A stretch of 64,000 bases of DNA from Massariosphaeria phaeospora (taxonomy: Eukaryota > Ascomycota > Dothideomycetes > Pleosporales): NCBI GenBank assembly GCA_011032825.1, contig JAADJZ010000030.1, positions 186,001-250,000 on the forward strand. The letters run 5' to 3'. A program made the translations under genes and the position numbers. Of this stretch, positions 24,201 through 35,200 are shown piece by piece; positions within the stretch are counted from its first letter, which is position 1; each line of letters starts with the position of its first letter. Below the pieces are notes generated by a model that was not told the origin of the DNA, ran no database searches, and was given only the letters and a program-made list of their open reading frames with translations.

Positions 24201-24318
24201 CTTCCTCTATCATAGGCTGGAGCGAAAGGACACCCGGATCATGATGCTCGTCATCAAGACCGCCAGGATCAAGTGAACCATCGCTCCAATCGATCTCGTC
24301 CTCAACCTCATATGCCAT
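21285..24318 (-). CDS. Unknown 977-residue protein with a tandem Cys/His module
   Basis: Not a family I recognise. Three exons: 24318-24123, 24073-23222 and 23170-21285, with introns of 49 and 51 bp. Intron 2 has GTATGT, TACTAAC and TTCAG, so it is taken as real although it is in frame and stop-free. The N-terminus is acidic (MAYEVEDEIDWSD). A basic, Lys/Arg-rich stretch (about residues 475-550, PKKRSK and PQKRRRT) looks nuclear. Two copies of a module of about 135 residues follow (about 573-706 and 734-871). Each opens with SGSKT(L/M)E, then AWRC, a C-x3-H-x13-C-x2-C pattern, MDFY(L/M)PS, a Trp-Lys/Gln-Pro block and a Tyr-Trp near the end. The Cys/His spacing is identical in both copies, which suggests a zinc-binding fold. 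The C-terminus is strongly acidic and Ser-rich. A nuclear, DNA- or chromatin-linked role is a guess from charge and putative zinc sites. Confidence 0.82.
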
Positions 24319-25582
24319 GTTAAAAAGGGGAAACACCGTCTCGATGGTCGTGGAGGTGGCAGGTAGATTGACAGGGGAAGAATCACGAAGGGGGTGCAAA
24401 AGAGCTCAGGACACTGATCATGTCTCCGCAACCACTGCAAACGGAGCTGTGGGGGCAATGTGCCAATACCAATATACAGCGGTGTGCGTTCCCTGTAGGA
24501 AACGGAAATATGCCACAGTCAAGCGCATGCCAGCCGTTTGCTCGATCTGTTGGCGTTTGGCTGGCACATCATTGGCTCCGATGTGCGGAGGGTCATTTCG
24601 CTCGATTTCATGTTTCTCATGTATGGCGACTGTTTCCTTCTGTTCTGGTCAGCGGTAGCCTGCCTTGACATCCTGTTATGGAACCATCTTTTGACGGAAT
24701 AAAAGTGAGCCATAAGTTTCCTGAATTGCATAACATGAAAGAGGAATTGAGATTGGGATGTGGTTGATATAGGCGTTTGACCGACTTCTGATTCGGCATG
24801 AATGTCCGATCCCTTGAACACAGAGCATTGCAAGAATCTCGCAACATATTTTAGTTGACATTCATTGTGTCGAGAATCGCCTTCGAGAACTCTGCTGTAT
24901 TAGTAGCGCTCTGGTACCATGCACTTTTCCCAAGTGCATATTATGGTCGACGAGAATGAGCAGGGTGATGTTGGTTACCGACGAGGCAGCGCATGCATTG
25001 ATGAGGACTTATATCATCCGCTTCTTCATACGGATACGTACAACCCGTATTACCAAGTTCACTCCATGACTCCAGCTCTTATCGGGATCAATAGGAAACA
25101 AATGCGGTCGTGATGAACAGGCCTAGAATCATCAAAACTAGAAAACATATCGCATGGTAGTCGAGCAATGTCAGTATTTTTCCTGGTCCATGGTGCGTTG
25201 ATTGTTTGCATGCCATGGGGAACACTTCTGAGATGCGAGGTATGCTTTTACGCTAGGCCGTCCTGAATGTGACCCGGCGGTCTTCTTTTCGAGTACGAAA
25301 CGGAACGGCTGACCTTGCAGTGAATATGCCCTTGTACATTATTATAGCAATCTGAGCCCAATAGCATGAGCTGAGGTCGAAAGAGCGAAAGGATGATGGG
25401 GAGTGAGCGTGTCAAGAGAGAGAAGAGGTCGCTCGAACCGAGAAGGGACGGTAAATTGCCAAGCCCGCCCCACTTCACCGCGTTTGATTGGTCCACAGCC
25501 GACGTCCAGCGCAACGTTGCATATCAGCAACTCCGCAGCCGTCTCAAGATTCGAGCTCCAAGCCCACCACCCACGCCTCACA
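24319..25582. other. Divergent intergenic region (1.3 kb)
   Basis: Shared upstream region of the tandem-module gene (minus) and the glucosidase II beta gene (plus). Only short, motif-free open frames on either strand. Confidence 0.55.
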
Positions 25583-27414
25583 ATGGGGAAATATCAGCTG
25601 TCCTCGCTCGCCCTTCTCCTCCCCCTTCTCACAATCTGCGCAAATGCGGCATCAGAAGCGCCCCGGCCACGGGGTGTAGGCCCAGAGTGTACGTTGCGGA
25701 TTCGAGCTTCACCCCCGAGGCTACGACACAGCAATTGACTGGCCATGAGCGCTGACTTGACCGCGCTTTGCAGTTGCGAAGTTCTACAAGGACGCCGAGT
25801 CATTCACTTGTATCTCGAATCCGTCCATCAAACTCGAGGTTTCGCGTCTGAACGACGACTACTGCGACTGCCCTGATGGCTCCGACGAGCCTGGCACCGC
25901 GGCCTGCTCCTATATCTCGCCGCTTTCGCCTGCCCAGCCCTCCAGGGTGAAGACGGGCCAGTTCAACGAAACATTGGCCCTGCCCGGCTACTACTGCAAA
26001 AACAAGGGCCACCTGCCCGGCTACATACCATTTACAAACGTGAACGACGGCGTGTGTGATTACGAATTGTGCTGCGACGGTAGCGACGAGTGGGAAGGTG
26101 TCGGTGGAGTCAAGTGCGAGGACCGGTGTGCAAAGATTGGCAAGGAGTGGCGGAAGCAAGACGAAGCAAGGCAGAAGAGCTTAACAGCTGCGAACAAGAG
26201 GCGGAAGGAATTGGTTGTCGAGGCAGGCCGGCTGAGGAAGGAGGTCGAGGACCGCATCCTCACTCTGCAGACTCAGATACAGTCCCAGGAAATCAAGACC
26301 GAAGCGCTCACGAAGTCTCTAGCTGAAGTCGAGAGGCAAGAAAAGGGCAAGGTGATCAAGGGTGCAGGAAAAGGTGGGAAGGTCACAGTTTTGGCGAGCC
26401 TAGCAAAGGACAGGATTCAGGAATTGGTTGACAACCTCAGTCGAGTGAAAGACGAAAGGGAGACAGCGCGGACACGCATCGAGGAGCTGGAAGCCATCCT
26501 CAAGCGATTCAAGGAAGAGTACAACCCCAACTTCAACGACGAGGGAGTTAAGCGGGCCGTCAAAGCCTGGGAGGACTATGCCGCCCAGGAGCGGCCCGGA
26601 CCGGATTCTGCTCGCGACCGCGACCTCGAAGAGATTCTCAAGCCCGACTCGGAAAGCGCTATCAAGTGGGAAGAATACGAAGCCCCCGAAGAGAGCGACG
26701 TAGACGTCCGTAAGTATTCCCATGCACACGTCAAGACCCGCCTCCCTACTTACCCCTCCCCCAGTATACAAATTCGAAGAATACCTCCCCGACCCAGTCC
26801 GCAAATGGGTCGACCACAAATTGCGCGACCTCCGCATCCTGCTCATTGAAAACGGCATCCTGGCCGACCCGCACACATCCGACACGCCCGAATCGCAAGC
26901 CGTCGCCTCGGCACGCGAGCAACTCGCGGGCGCCACGCGCGAACTCGACGCAGACAAATCGGAGCTGCAAAAGCACCGCGAGGACCTCGACAAGGACTAC
27001 GGGCCCGACAGCGTGTTCCGCGCGCTCCAGGGCCACTGCGTCGAGCAGGACAGCGGCGAGTACACGTACGAGCACTGCTTCCTCGACAAGACGACGCAGA
27101 AGCCGAAGAAGGGCGGCGGGCACACGGGCATGGGCAACTTCGTGCGCATCGAAACTATTGCCGTCGACGAGGATCTGCCGGCCGACGGCAAGGGGTTGGG
27201 GTCGGGCGTGCGCTGGGCGCTCGTGTATGAGGGCGGCCAGCATTGCTGGAATGGGCCGAATCGGAGCACCATGGTTGTGCTGGCGTGTGCGGAGAAGGAC
27301 GAGATGTGGAAGATTGTCGAGCAGGAGAAGTGCGTGTATCGCATGGAGGTGGGCACGCCGGCCGTGTGTGGGATCAAGGAGGGGAAAGAGGCGCCGGTGC
27401 ATAGTGAGTTGTGA
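25583..27414 (+). CDS. Glucosidase II beta subunit (PRKCSH-like)
   Basis: Non-catalytic subunit of ER glucosidase II, which trims glucose from N-glycans; beta binds mannose and helps hold the complex in the ER. Exons 25583-25688, 25774-26709 and 26765-27414 (introns of 85 and 55 bp) give 563 residues. Start: CACAATGGGG followed by a signal peptide (about residues 1-22). Then come two LDL-receptor-A-like repeats with calcium-binding DYCDCPDGSDEPGT and GVCDYELCCDGSDEW, a long coiled coil with an acidic middle, and a C-terminal mannose-6-phosphate-receptor homology domain (CVEQDSGEYTYEHCFLDK to VCGIKEGK) with paired cysteines. The protein ends HSEL rather than the usual HDEL; a GTGAGT overlaps this end and could be a donor for a further exon, but no exon giving HDEL is apparent. 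Assignment is very strong. Confidence 0.95.
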
Positions 27415-28090
27415 GGCTTGGTGCTTGACGTCGGAGTCGGCTTCTTGAGGTGGTTTTGGGCGTTGAAGCAAGCTTTTGGAGCGAAGTTTTTGGAGCGTGT
27501 CACAACGACGGAAATAGTAGAAGAAATTAGATGTTCGTCGTTTTTAGCGGAATGGAATGCAATGGAATGGGGCAACCGGATTGCCTTTTAGTGTTGAGCA
27601 GAATGAACTAAGGTCATGGTATGGGTGAAGATGCTATTATGTGTGCACTTTTGCTTCCCCTCCTGATCTCAGCCAGATAAGAATATGGCATTTACACCGA
27701 GCTTATCTATCGTGCTCGGCAAGCTGGTAAAAAGGTAGTGCCGAGCGAGGGAGAGAGTGTGCATTGAGAAATGAGGTGTAGAAGAAATTGTGTAGAAAAA
27801 AGTACGCATACCTGGAAGAAAAACGGCAGGAGCTCAACTCAGCTTAGCGCGCGTTTAGAAAGTACAACTATAAACTCTGTTTCTCTCTCAATTGGAGTGT
27901 GAGTGCGTGTGAGTGTGACTGTGACTGTGGAATGAATGGACCCTGCTAAATTGAATGGGATAGATAGATAGATAGATGGACTGGCACGACTATGGCAAGG
28001 AAGTTGCCATTTGCGAGGAGAGAGACGAGAGGAGAGGAAAGGGAAGGATAGAGAAAGGCGGCGGGCGCTTAGTAGACAGCTTCCTCTGTT

Positions 28091-28115
<25 letters not shown>
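28091..28115. repeat. TC microsatellite
   Basis: Twelve or so uninterrupted TC units, followed by TG units. Confidence 0.9.
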
Positions 28116-28121
<6 letters not shown>

Positions 28122-31100
28122 ATGTGGAAAAGATGCCATGTCATATCTACCAGAATGCATTTTCTAGCTCTACGTAGGTAGTAGTTGTTATGGGGTTCCA
28201 TGTCAGTGTTGCTGTGGGACGAAATGGTATGGTACAATACGGTGAATAGATGAGATTGAGTGGACCGGACTAGACTGGATCTGAGTGCCGTGGAGACGGC
28301 AGACATGAGGCGGCAGACATGCTCGACGACGTACGCATGTACATGTCTGAAAGGTCGGGCGCAGATACATGCTTGATACAGCAGTAGATTGAATTGCTTA
28401 TTCCATGATTTCGGGATTGAAGGCCTATGTATGTAGTTGACAGACGTCGCATTTATTTCTATTCGTGAAGCGGCACTAAATGCTTAGAAGATTTCGAGAG
28501 AATTTATCATCAGTGCCCAAAGAAACGACCAATGTAGCTCCGCATCCTCGTTCTAGAAAGTATACTATGCGACGCTGTCAGGTTACTTGTTAATTAATCC
28601 GTGCGAGGCAATATCTGTATGATTGAAAAGACCTAAGCCTGAATACAGTCAGCTACTAAAGTCGAGTCTGACAGCGCGAATTACACTCCTAATATGTAGA
28701 TAGTCAGCATTTCATATATATGCTCTTGGCAAGCCGTCGTCATTGCATGTCCTAAATTGAACCGCCTTGCGCCCAATATCCGAGAGTAAAGGGGTGTGCA
28801 TCCGGAGTTAACAGAGCAGTCCTTATATATGGCGGCGTGGTTCGCGGCACCCGCATTCCTTTGACGGAGATTCAGTGTGTCGATTTAAAATCTTCTGCCC
28901 AGTCTTGGAGGGTTAGTTGATGATTTCTAGGCGAAACCGGTAGCTGACGATGACGATTGTTTGCAAAGACCGGTGGAGATGACTCTACAAAGGGTAAGGC
29001 AGGTAGAGTGACGTTTGGGGAGAACCATGTTAGAAAAGCTGCAGCTAAAGTAGTGCTGCGACCATGACGCAGCTAAAGGCACTATCATTTTAGCGTTATG
29101 TAGACAGATTTGACAGCACATCTGTACAGACTCTGTGGATTCAAGTCTCAACACCGTTCTTCAAGGCGGAAGATACTGATATCGTTTGTCTTTCACGGCA
29201 GCTTGAAACCTGGGAGCGCGGACCGGCTGGCAGATTCCGGACTGGAACGCCGGTTGCGAGCGAGCATGTGCGGAGAACCGCTGGTCAGGCTCAACCCGCG
29301 TGGTGTTTTGATCCACAGACCGTCGCGCGAACCTTTCACGAACTCGCCGCGTGTTTGCAGGCTAAATTTAACCAGTAGAAGCCGGTCATGGCGCAAGGCT
29401 GCGTGCTCGGCGCAGATCCTGGAGCAATTTACGAACGTCGGTCCGCCTCAGAGAGCGAGTCGTCAGCAACGCGTATAGTGCACGGATGCGGAATCATAAG
29501 AATGCCTACTATGTGTCAGCATCGCCAACTTGCACAATAGTTTTCGTGCATGCTGGTCGATAGCCGTACTAACGACTCGTTAGTAACGACCTGAATCCAA
29601 AGACCTGTTTGCGGTTATGCGGAGGTGGAGCTCCCTATGGTTTGGATAGGGTTACTCGCCGAAACTCAAAAGGAAATTGAAGACAGGGATAGGGTTGACT
29701 CTAATATCTATCCGTTATCCGTTCTGGGTGTGTAGTGGCTAGTCGAGGAAGTACACGAACCTCCAACCTCAGGTTACCCATGGAGTGTTTGCTGCAGTGC
29801 CGATGTAACTGACCAGACCGACATGCAAGGAGAGCCGTCTTCGGATGCGACTCGACAGGACAACGAGGTACAAAGGTACGAGAAAGCTCGGGGAGGCTGT
29901 CGTGAGCTGAGCTGAGCGGGCGCCGCCGGGCTGCAGGGCGAATCGAGATGCCGCGTGCGGCTGCAAGGGACGGGCCTGCACGACGACGAAAGCCGCGCCG
30001 ATGGGTTTGATTGACACGAAGCCACCGGCCGGGCATCTGCGCTATGGTTGGGACGAGGCCAGATGAGACCGTGGCCGACTCGCCGCAGAGGATGCGGCAG
30101 CAGAGGGGCAAAGGAGTCAAGACAAACAGAGTTCGGGAGGAAACGTCAGCGCGCGGGCCTGTCGAGCTGATGGGCAGAGCAGTCGGTCGCAGAGGCGCAC
30201 ATGAAACATGGGGTGGCAGTCGACGGTCGGCCCCTCGATGCAGCATCCCACGGCGAGGGAGCTGTAGGCTGTAGGCTGTAGCGAGCCGCAGCCGCCAGCC
30301 GCAGGCGCCTTTCCCCTGACCCGCCGGCCGCCTCCTGTCGCAGAGTCAGCGCCACATCTCGGTCCTGTCCCATGATTGCGGTCCACGGATGATTCGCTCG
30401 CCAGGCTGCGCCGTGCCGCGATCAGAGCGGCTTGGGCGTTTGGGCTGGGCCTGGTGCCGGGCGGCGTCGACGTTTGTCGTTCCTGTTCCTGCTCCCCGCA
30501 TGGCCAGCGTCCTGCTCGTCGACGGGACGGCACCAGACTGCCCAAGCGACACGGCGCAACTTTGCGTCGATGTGCTGGCTGGCTGGGGGGTGTCGGTATA
30601 TGGCACCGAGGCCTGCGATAGTCGTCGCCCTCTCGGCCGGACGACGGTGGCACGGCCGGCCATGTGCAAGGTGAGTGTTGCGCAGAGAGCGTCAGGTCAC
30701 TGGAAGCTGCTCCTCCCGACGAGCGCGCATCCAGGCAGTGGGCGGCCGTCCTGGGCGTCGAGTGGCGGTCGCACCCGTCGCTGGTCGCTGGTCGCTGCTG
30801 CACCAGGTGGCGACCATCATGTTGTGGTCGTCGGAGTGGCTGGCCTCGCAGTGTGGCGACCCCCGTGGCAGGAGACTCCAGGCGATCCTCTTGCCAGCCT
30901 AGGAGTGTTTAGCTGGTGATGAGTCGGCAGCGGTGCGGGTGAAGGGTGAATCAAATTGTTTGGGCGCGTGCAGTCGCTGGAGCAGAACAAATTGCCGGTC
31001 CATCTCGCTAGTGCCCGTTCGGGCGGGCTGCCTATGAGGCCACTGAGGATATTCTGCTGGCTGCTGGCCTCGCCATTCGCTGCCACGGTGTGTTCCAGCC

Positions 31101-32124
31101 AGTTATCGCGCCGGCGACGACGCAGATGCTGTGGTCCAGCGACGGCCGCATCGATCTGCACGCTGCAAGTGTGTCGCCGCCACGCCCGCAGACAGACACA
31201 GCAGCGCTGGCGCCGGGGCAGCATCGTTCTTGCGAGTAATCTTCTCCTCTGGTCGTGCCGCTCGGACGCCAGCGTGGAGATGAAAATGAGAAAACCTTGG
31301 AATGGCCCTCCCCCTGTTCAGCGCCCACCCCCCGGCGCCGTCTGTCACTCTCCCCCCAGCCCAAGGCCCGCGCTTTTCTTCTGCTGCCTGCATGCATATC
31401 GACTGCGAAGACCCCAGCAGCCTCTCCAGCGTCTCCACTCCTTTGATCCCGCCCGGCTGTCAGCTCTTCCCCCGCTGCCCTTTACATTCGCTCGAACGCT
31501 TTTTCACGCCCACACGCCCACTCTCCTTCACCACCGCACTCTGCGAGCGCCGGCGACACCACCGCTCCCTCCCGCTCTTTCGTCCCAGCTCCCGCCGCTC
31601 ATTAATCGCCCGTTTGAACACGCTCCCTTTTCCCGCAGCCGAGCTTCCTCGACAAACGCCCTGGATTTTGCTTGGCCAGCGCACTGCTCATCTTCCACGC
31701 CATACCGTCTCACCCTCCGTGGCCTCGCTGTACATTCCTTTACCCTTCAAAACAAACGTCTGAAACTTAAATTATAATCCCATCCACCCTCGTTACGTGC
31801 CCCCGCATCGGCCGCTTTATGGAGCTCGCGTCCGCACCCACCACCAGAACCTTTCTACCACACCCGCGCACCGTTGATTGGTAGACGCAATCGCTAGCAG
31901 TCGTGTGCACCGCGTACGTGACCCCAAATCTGCGTCTGCCAGTGTTGTTGTGGGGGGAGAAGCACCAGGAATGCAAGCGGAAACCTACATGCAGCACGCA
32001 TCGCTAACACAACCCTATAATAGACCGCAGGGCCAATTGCTCCTGCAACTTGCCGACTGACGACTGCCGTTTCGCTTTGCTGCAGACGAGCGGTGACCAA
32101 CTGTACAGCGCACACTTGTTCGGC

Positions 32125-32133
32125 TATATATAA
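32125..32133 (+). promoter_or_regulatory. Possible TATA element
   Basis: TATATATAA lies 136 bp upstream of the chosen start codon at 32269. Placement is plausible for a core promoter; no experimental support. Confidence 0.35.
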
Positions 32134-32268
32134 TCGGGACGCCATAGACACACTCTTTCGGTAAGATGTTCTCCTAGCATGGACCGCCCTTACGCGTCAT
32201 GGAGCTATCGCTCGTCGCTGAGGCGTCTGTTCGCACGCCTGGAGTCGACTAACACGTACCAGATCACC

Positions 32269-35200
32269 ATGAACCGATTTCTCACTCGACGAAAGGATAA
32301 GGCCCTAGACGATGGCGACTCGGGGAAGAAGAGCAAGAAGGGGAAGAAGGGTCAGCCCGAACCCAAACCACAACTAGACCTTACCATGGCACTACCAGCC
32401 ACAGACAACTTCCGCACTAGTCTGATCATGCCCAGCTTGTCGACTCGCTTTAGCATGCTTCGAGAGCAGGACGACCCGAGTTCGAAAATCGGAAAGGCAA
32501 GCGACGACAGTGTTCTGCAACCGAAGCGGCAATCTCGTCTCCACGAATTTGGTTTCATTCCCGGCGGACTCTCTGACATAGCCGAAGTCCAGTCCATCAA
32601 CGGCTCAATCCGGCCACCCTTCGCAACCGAGAGAACGAATTCGTTCGACAGCCATAACACCGATGACGGCTCTGGAAATGTGATGACCCGCTCGCGACCT
32701 GGTGAGGGCAACATCTTGTTTGGAGGCCGGCAGAAAATCTACAAGATCGGTAACAGTGGCTTACCGAGGAACGGGGGCCGGATGCTGTACGAAGACGACG
32801 TCAATCTGTCCACGTTCCAGAAAATGCGACTACAAGAGAAGGAGAGACTGAAAGAACTGGAGGCGGAAGAGGCGAACGGCCAGCAATTGGAGTCCTCGAG
32901 TCCACCCAAGGATGTGGCCTACTCTCCGTCGGTGGAGAGCTACAGTCGACGACGGGAAACGTCCTCGTCTACCAATTCCGGCACCGTGGACACGCGCACT
33001 TCCACTGCTGCCACATCCATCGCCTCGCAGGGTGGGGGCTCCGTCTCAGCTTCTTCGCCTGCACTTCCAAGCAATGCAGCGCCCGTTTCCCCTGTTGAGT
33101 TGAACCGGACCACTACCAAGGTTCGGCGACTATACGACCAAGGGCTTGACCAACATCTCTACGACCAGCAAAATTCGGCAATGAATCGGCTCAATTCCAT
33201 CCAGAGAACACGTGCGCCAACAGGTCGTTCGACCCCGCCGATTCCCTATTCCCAAACCAGGTCAGCTACAAATCTGAACGATCGCTTTAATCGTGGACCA
33301 GTGTTCCGCACCGAAAGTCCGACGGCCTTAAACAACCCCGGTATCTTCAGTGCTACGGATACCCAGTCAGGCGGATCAAGTCCGGTTGTGTCTCGTCCTC
33401 AGTCGCCTCCATTAGTCAGCCCTCTGACCAGCGATGGCGAGGATTCGCAGACCCTAAGCTTGGCTCTCCAACCCAACGACCGGGGAAAGGCAACCGCCAT
33501 GGGTGCCTTCAACAAGCCTAAACAAGCGTTCAGTGAGCAGCAGTACGCGGAGCGTATGAAGAGGATGCAGCAGGAACGCGATGCTTCAGTCCCGAAGCTC
33601 GAGAATCCTCGGAAACCTTCGTTGCGGGAACGCGCTGAACAGGAGAGACGGCGACGAGCCGAAACTGCAATGCCTGAGCGACATCCGTCTGAATCTTCCA
33701 TCGAGCAGACGCAATCGCCTTCCGGTTTCTCAATTTTCCAGTCTGCGGCTCATCAAATGAGGAGTCCTCCTACGACCGCTAGTTCGCCGCTCAAACAGCC
33801 GGAGCCCTCGCCCCAAGACATTCGATCCCCGGATTCACAGAAAGGGGCAACGTTTTTCACTTCCCCTGTATCTAGTGATGATGAGCAGGAGCTACGACAA
33901 CCCACTACCGCGAAGCTATCCGAGCTTGGGCGAAGACCCGAGAATCTTCCAACGGCCACCGGACCTGCACCACCAATCTTGGACCACCCTGCCCTCCGCT
34001 CCCGGAGCAACTCGCGGCCAGAGGGCAATTTTGAGCATCCTGCTCTGCGCTCTCGTAGCAACTCGCGGCCAGAGGGCACTTTTGAGCATCCTGCTCTGCG
34101 CTCTCGCAGCAACTCGCGACCTGCACCCCCACCACAGAATGCAGCTCGCTCTTCACCGCCAGCTGTCCCTGCGCCCAACGACCCAGATATTGACTCCCCA
34201 ACGCTTGGACCAGATAGCGGAGGCTTGAGTGGCCTGATCCGACAGCATCTTCGAAATGTTAGCAATGTCTCTTCTGACTACGGTGACAACCAAAGCACTA
34301 TGAGCCCGCCTCCGGCTTCAACTGCGCCCCTCTCTTTGCGTTCGCATGACGGAGGATTTCAGCGTCGCCAACCACCTGCAAGATCTGAAGCAGATACTCC
34401 AGCACATTCCACCTATAGTCACTCAAACCCATGGGACCTAGACGATATTGACAACCCTTTCCAAGGGGAACGGGACAGCATGAGCTCTACTAGCCCAGTC
34501 GACGCAAGCAAAACAAGGTCACCGTCGAACGCGATCACCGCTCCGTCCAATGACGTTCCTCACTGGGAAAAGGAGATGCGGAAGACTCACCAACGTGGAG
34601 CTAGCAACGAGACTCAGGATGAACGCGAAGCTTTCCAGCGAGACATGGCTCAGCGCCAGCGTGCCATCCAAGAAAGCCTTCGAGCTAATGCCGAAGGCCG
34701 ATCGACAAGCCCCGCACCTACATCATCTGGCGGAGGCTTCAAGACTGCACTGAATCTGCTTCGGGCCAAATCTAGTCGGGAATCGTTTGCTGTCGTTGGA
34801 CAGACCGAGGCTCAAAACAAGGCTATGAAAATGCTGGGACTTGGTGGGAGCTCCGCAAACGCTAGCAGCACATCGCTGTCGGGATCGCAATTTGGTGAAC
34901 AGCGGATATCAGAGGAAGAACGCTACGGCAAGAGTGGTCCAAAGCTCCGACAGAAGCCTTCTCGCGTGCTGCAACAGAGTGAGCAAGATGCCCAACGAGA
35001 GCTTGTAAATCGCCAAAGGTCGGGTACAGAAGACAGCATTCGCAATCCGCGCTCTAATGGAAGGACCCCACCAACTTCTAACAGAAGCTCCACGAGAGAC
35101 CGCTCGAGCTCGGACGTCTCCTCCGGTCGCTCGCGCAGTCGACCCGGACAGTATCGTGATGACCTAGAGCAAGCCATGATGGAAGGCACCAGTTCCAGAT

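Larger units (their letters stand above)
27415..32268. other. Gene-poor stretch (4.9 kb)
   Basis: I find no convincing protein gene, tRNA or rRNA. The left half has microsatellites: GATA at 27959-27977, TC at 28091-28115, GTGA/GACT near 27898-27930. From about 29.8 to 31.6 kb it turns GC-rich with long but motif-free open frames on both strands, including a GCTGTAG triplet repeat at 30261-30283. From about 31.3 kb it becomes pyrimidine-rich on the plus strand, like a promoter/leader for the next gene. A spliced 5' leader or a non-coding RNA could sit here; the sequence does not decide. Confidence 0.5.

Noticed and set aside
29701..30803. Overlapping open frames of 180-230 codons on the minus strand
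   Set aside because: Arise in a GC-rich patch, are Arg/Pro/Ser-rich, overlap equally long frames on the other strand, and show no motif.
30956..31777. 273-codon plus-strand open frame upstream of the 32269 gene
   Set aside because: Starts from a non-ATG codon in places, low-complexity Arg/Pro/Leu composition; more likely promoter/leader sequence.
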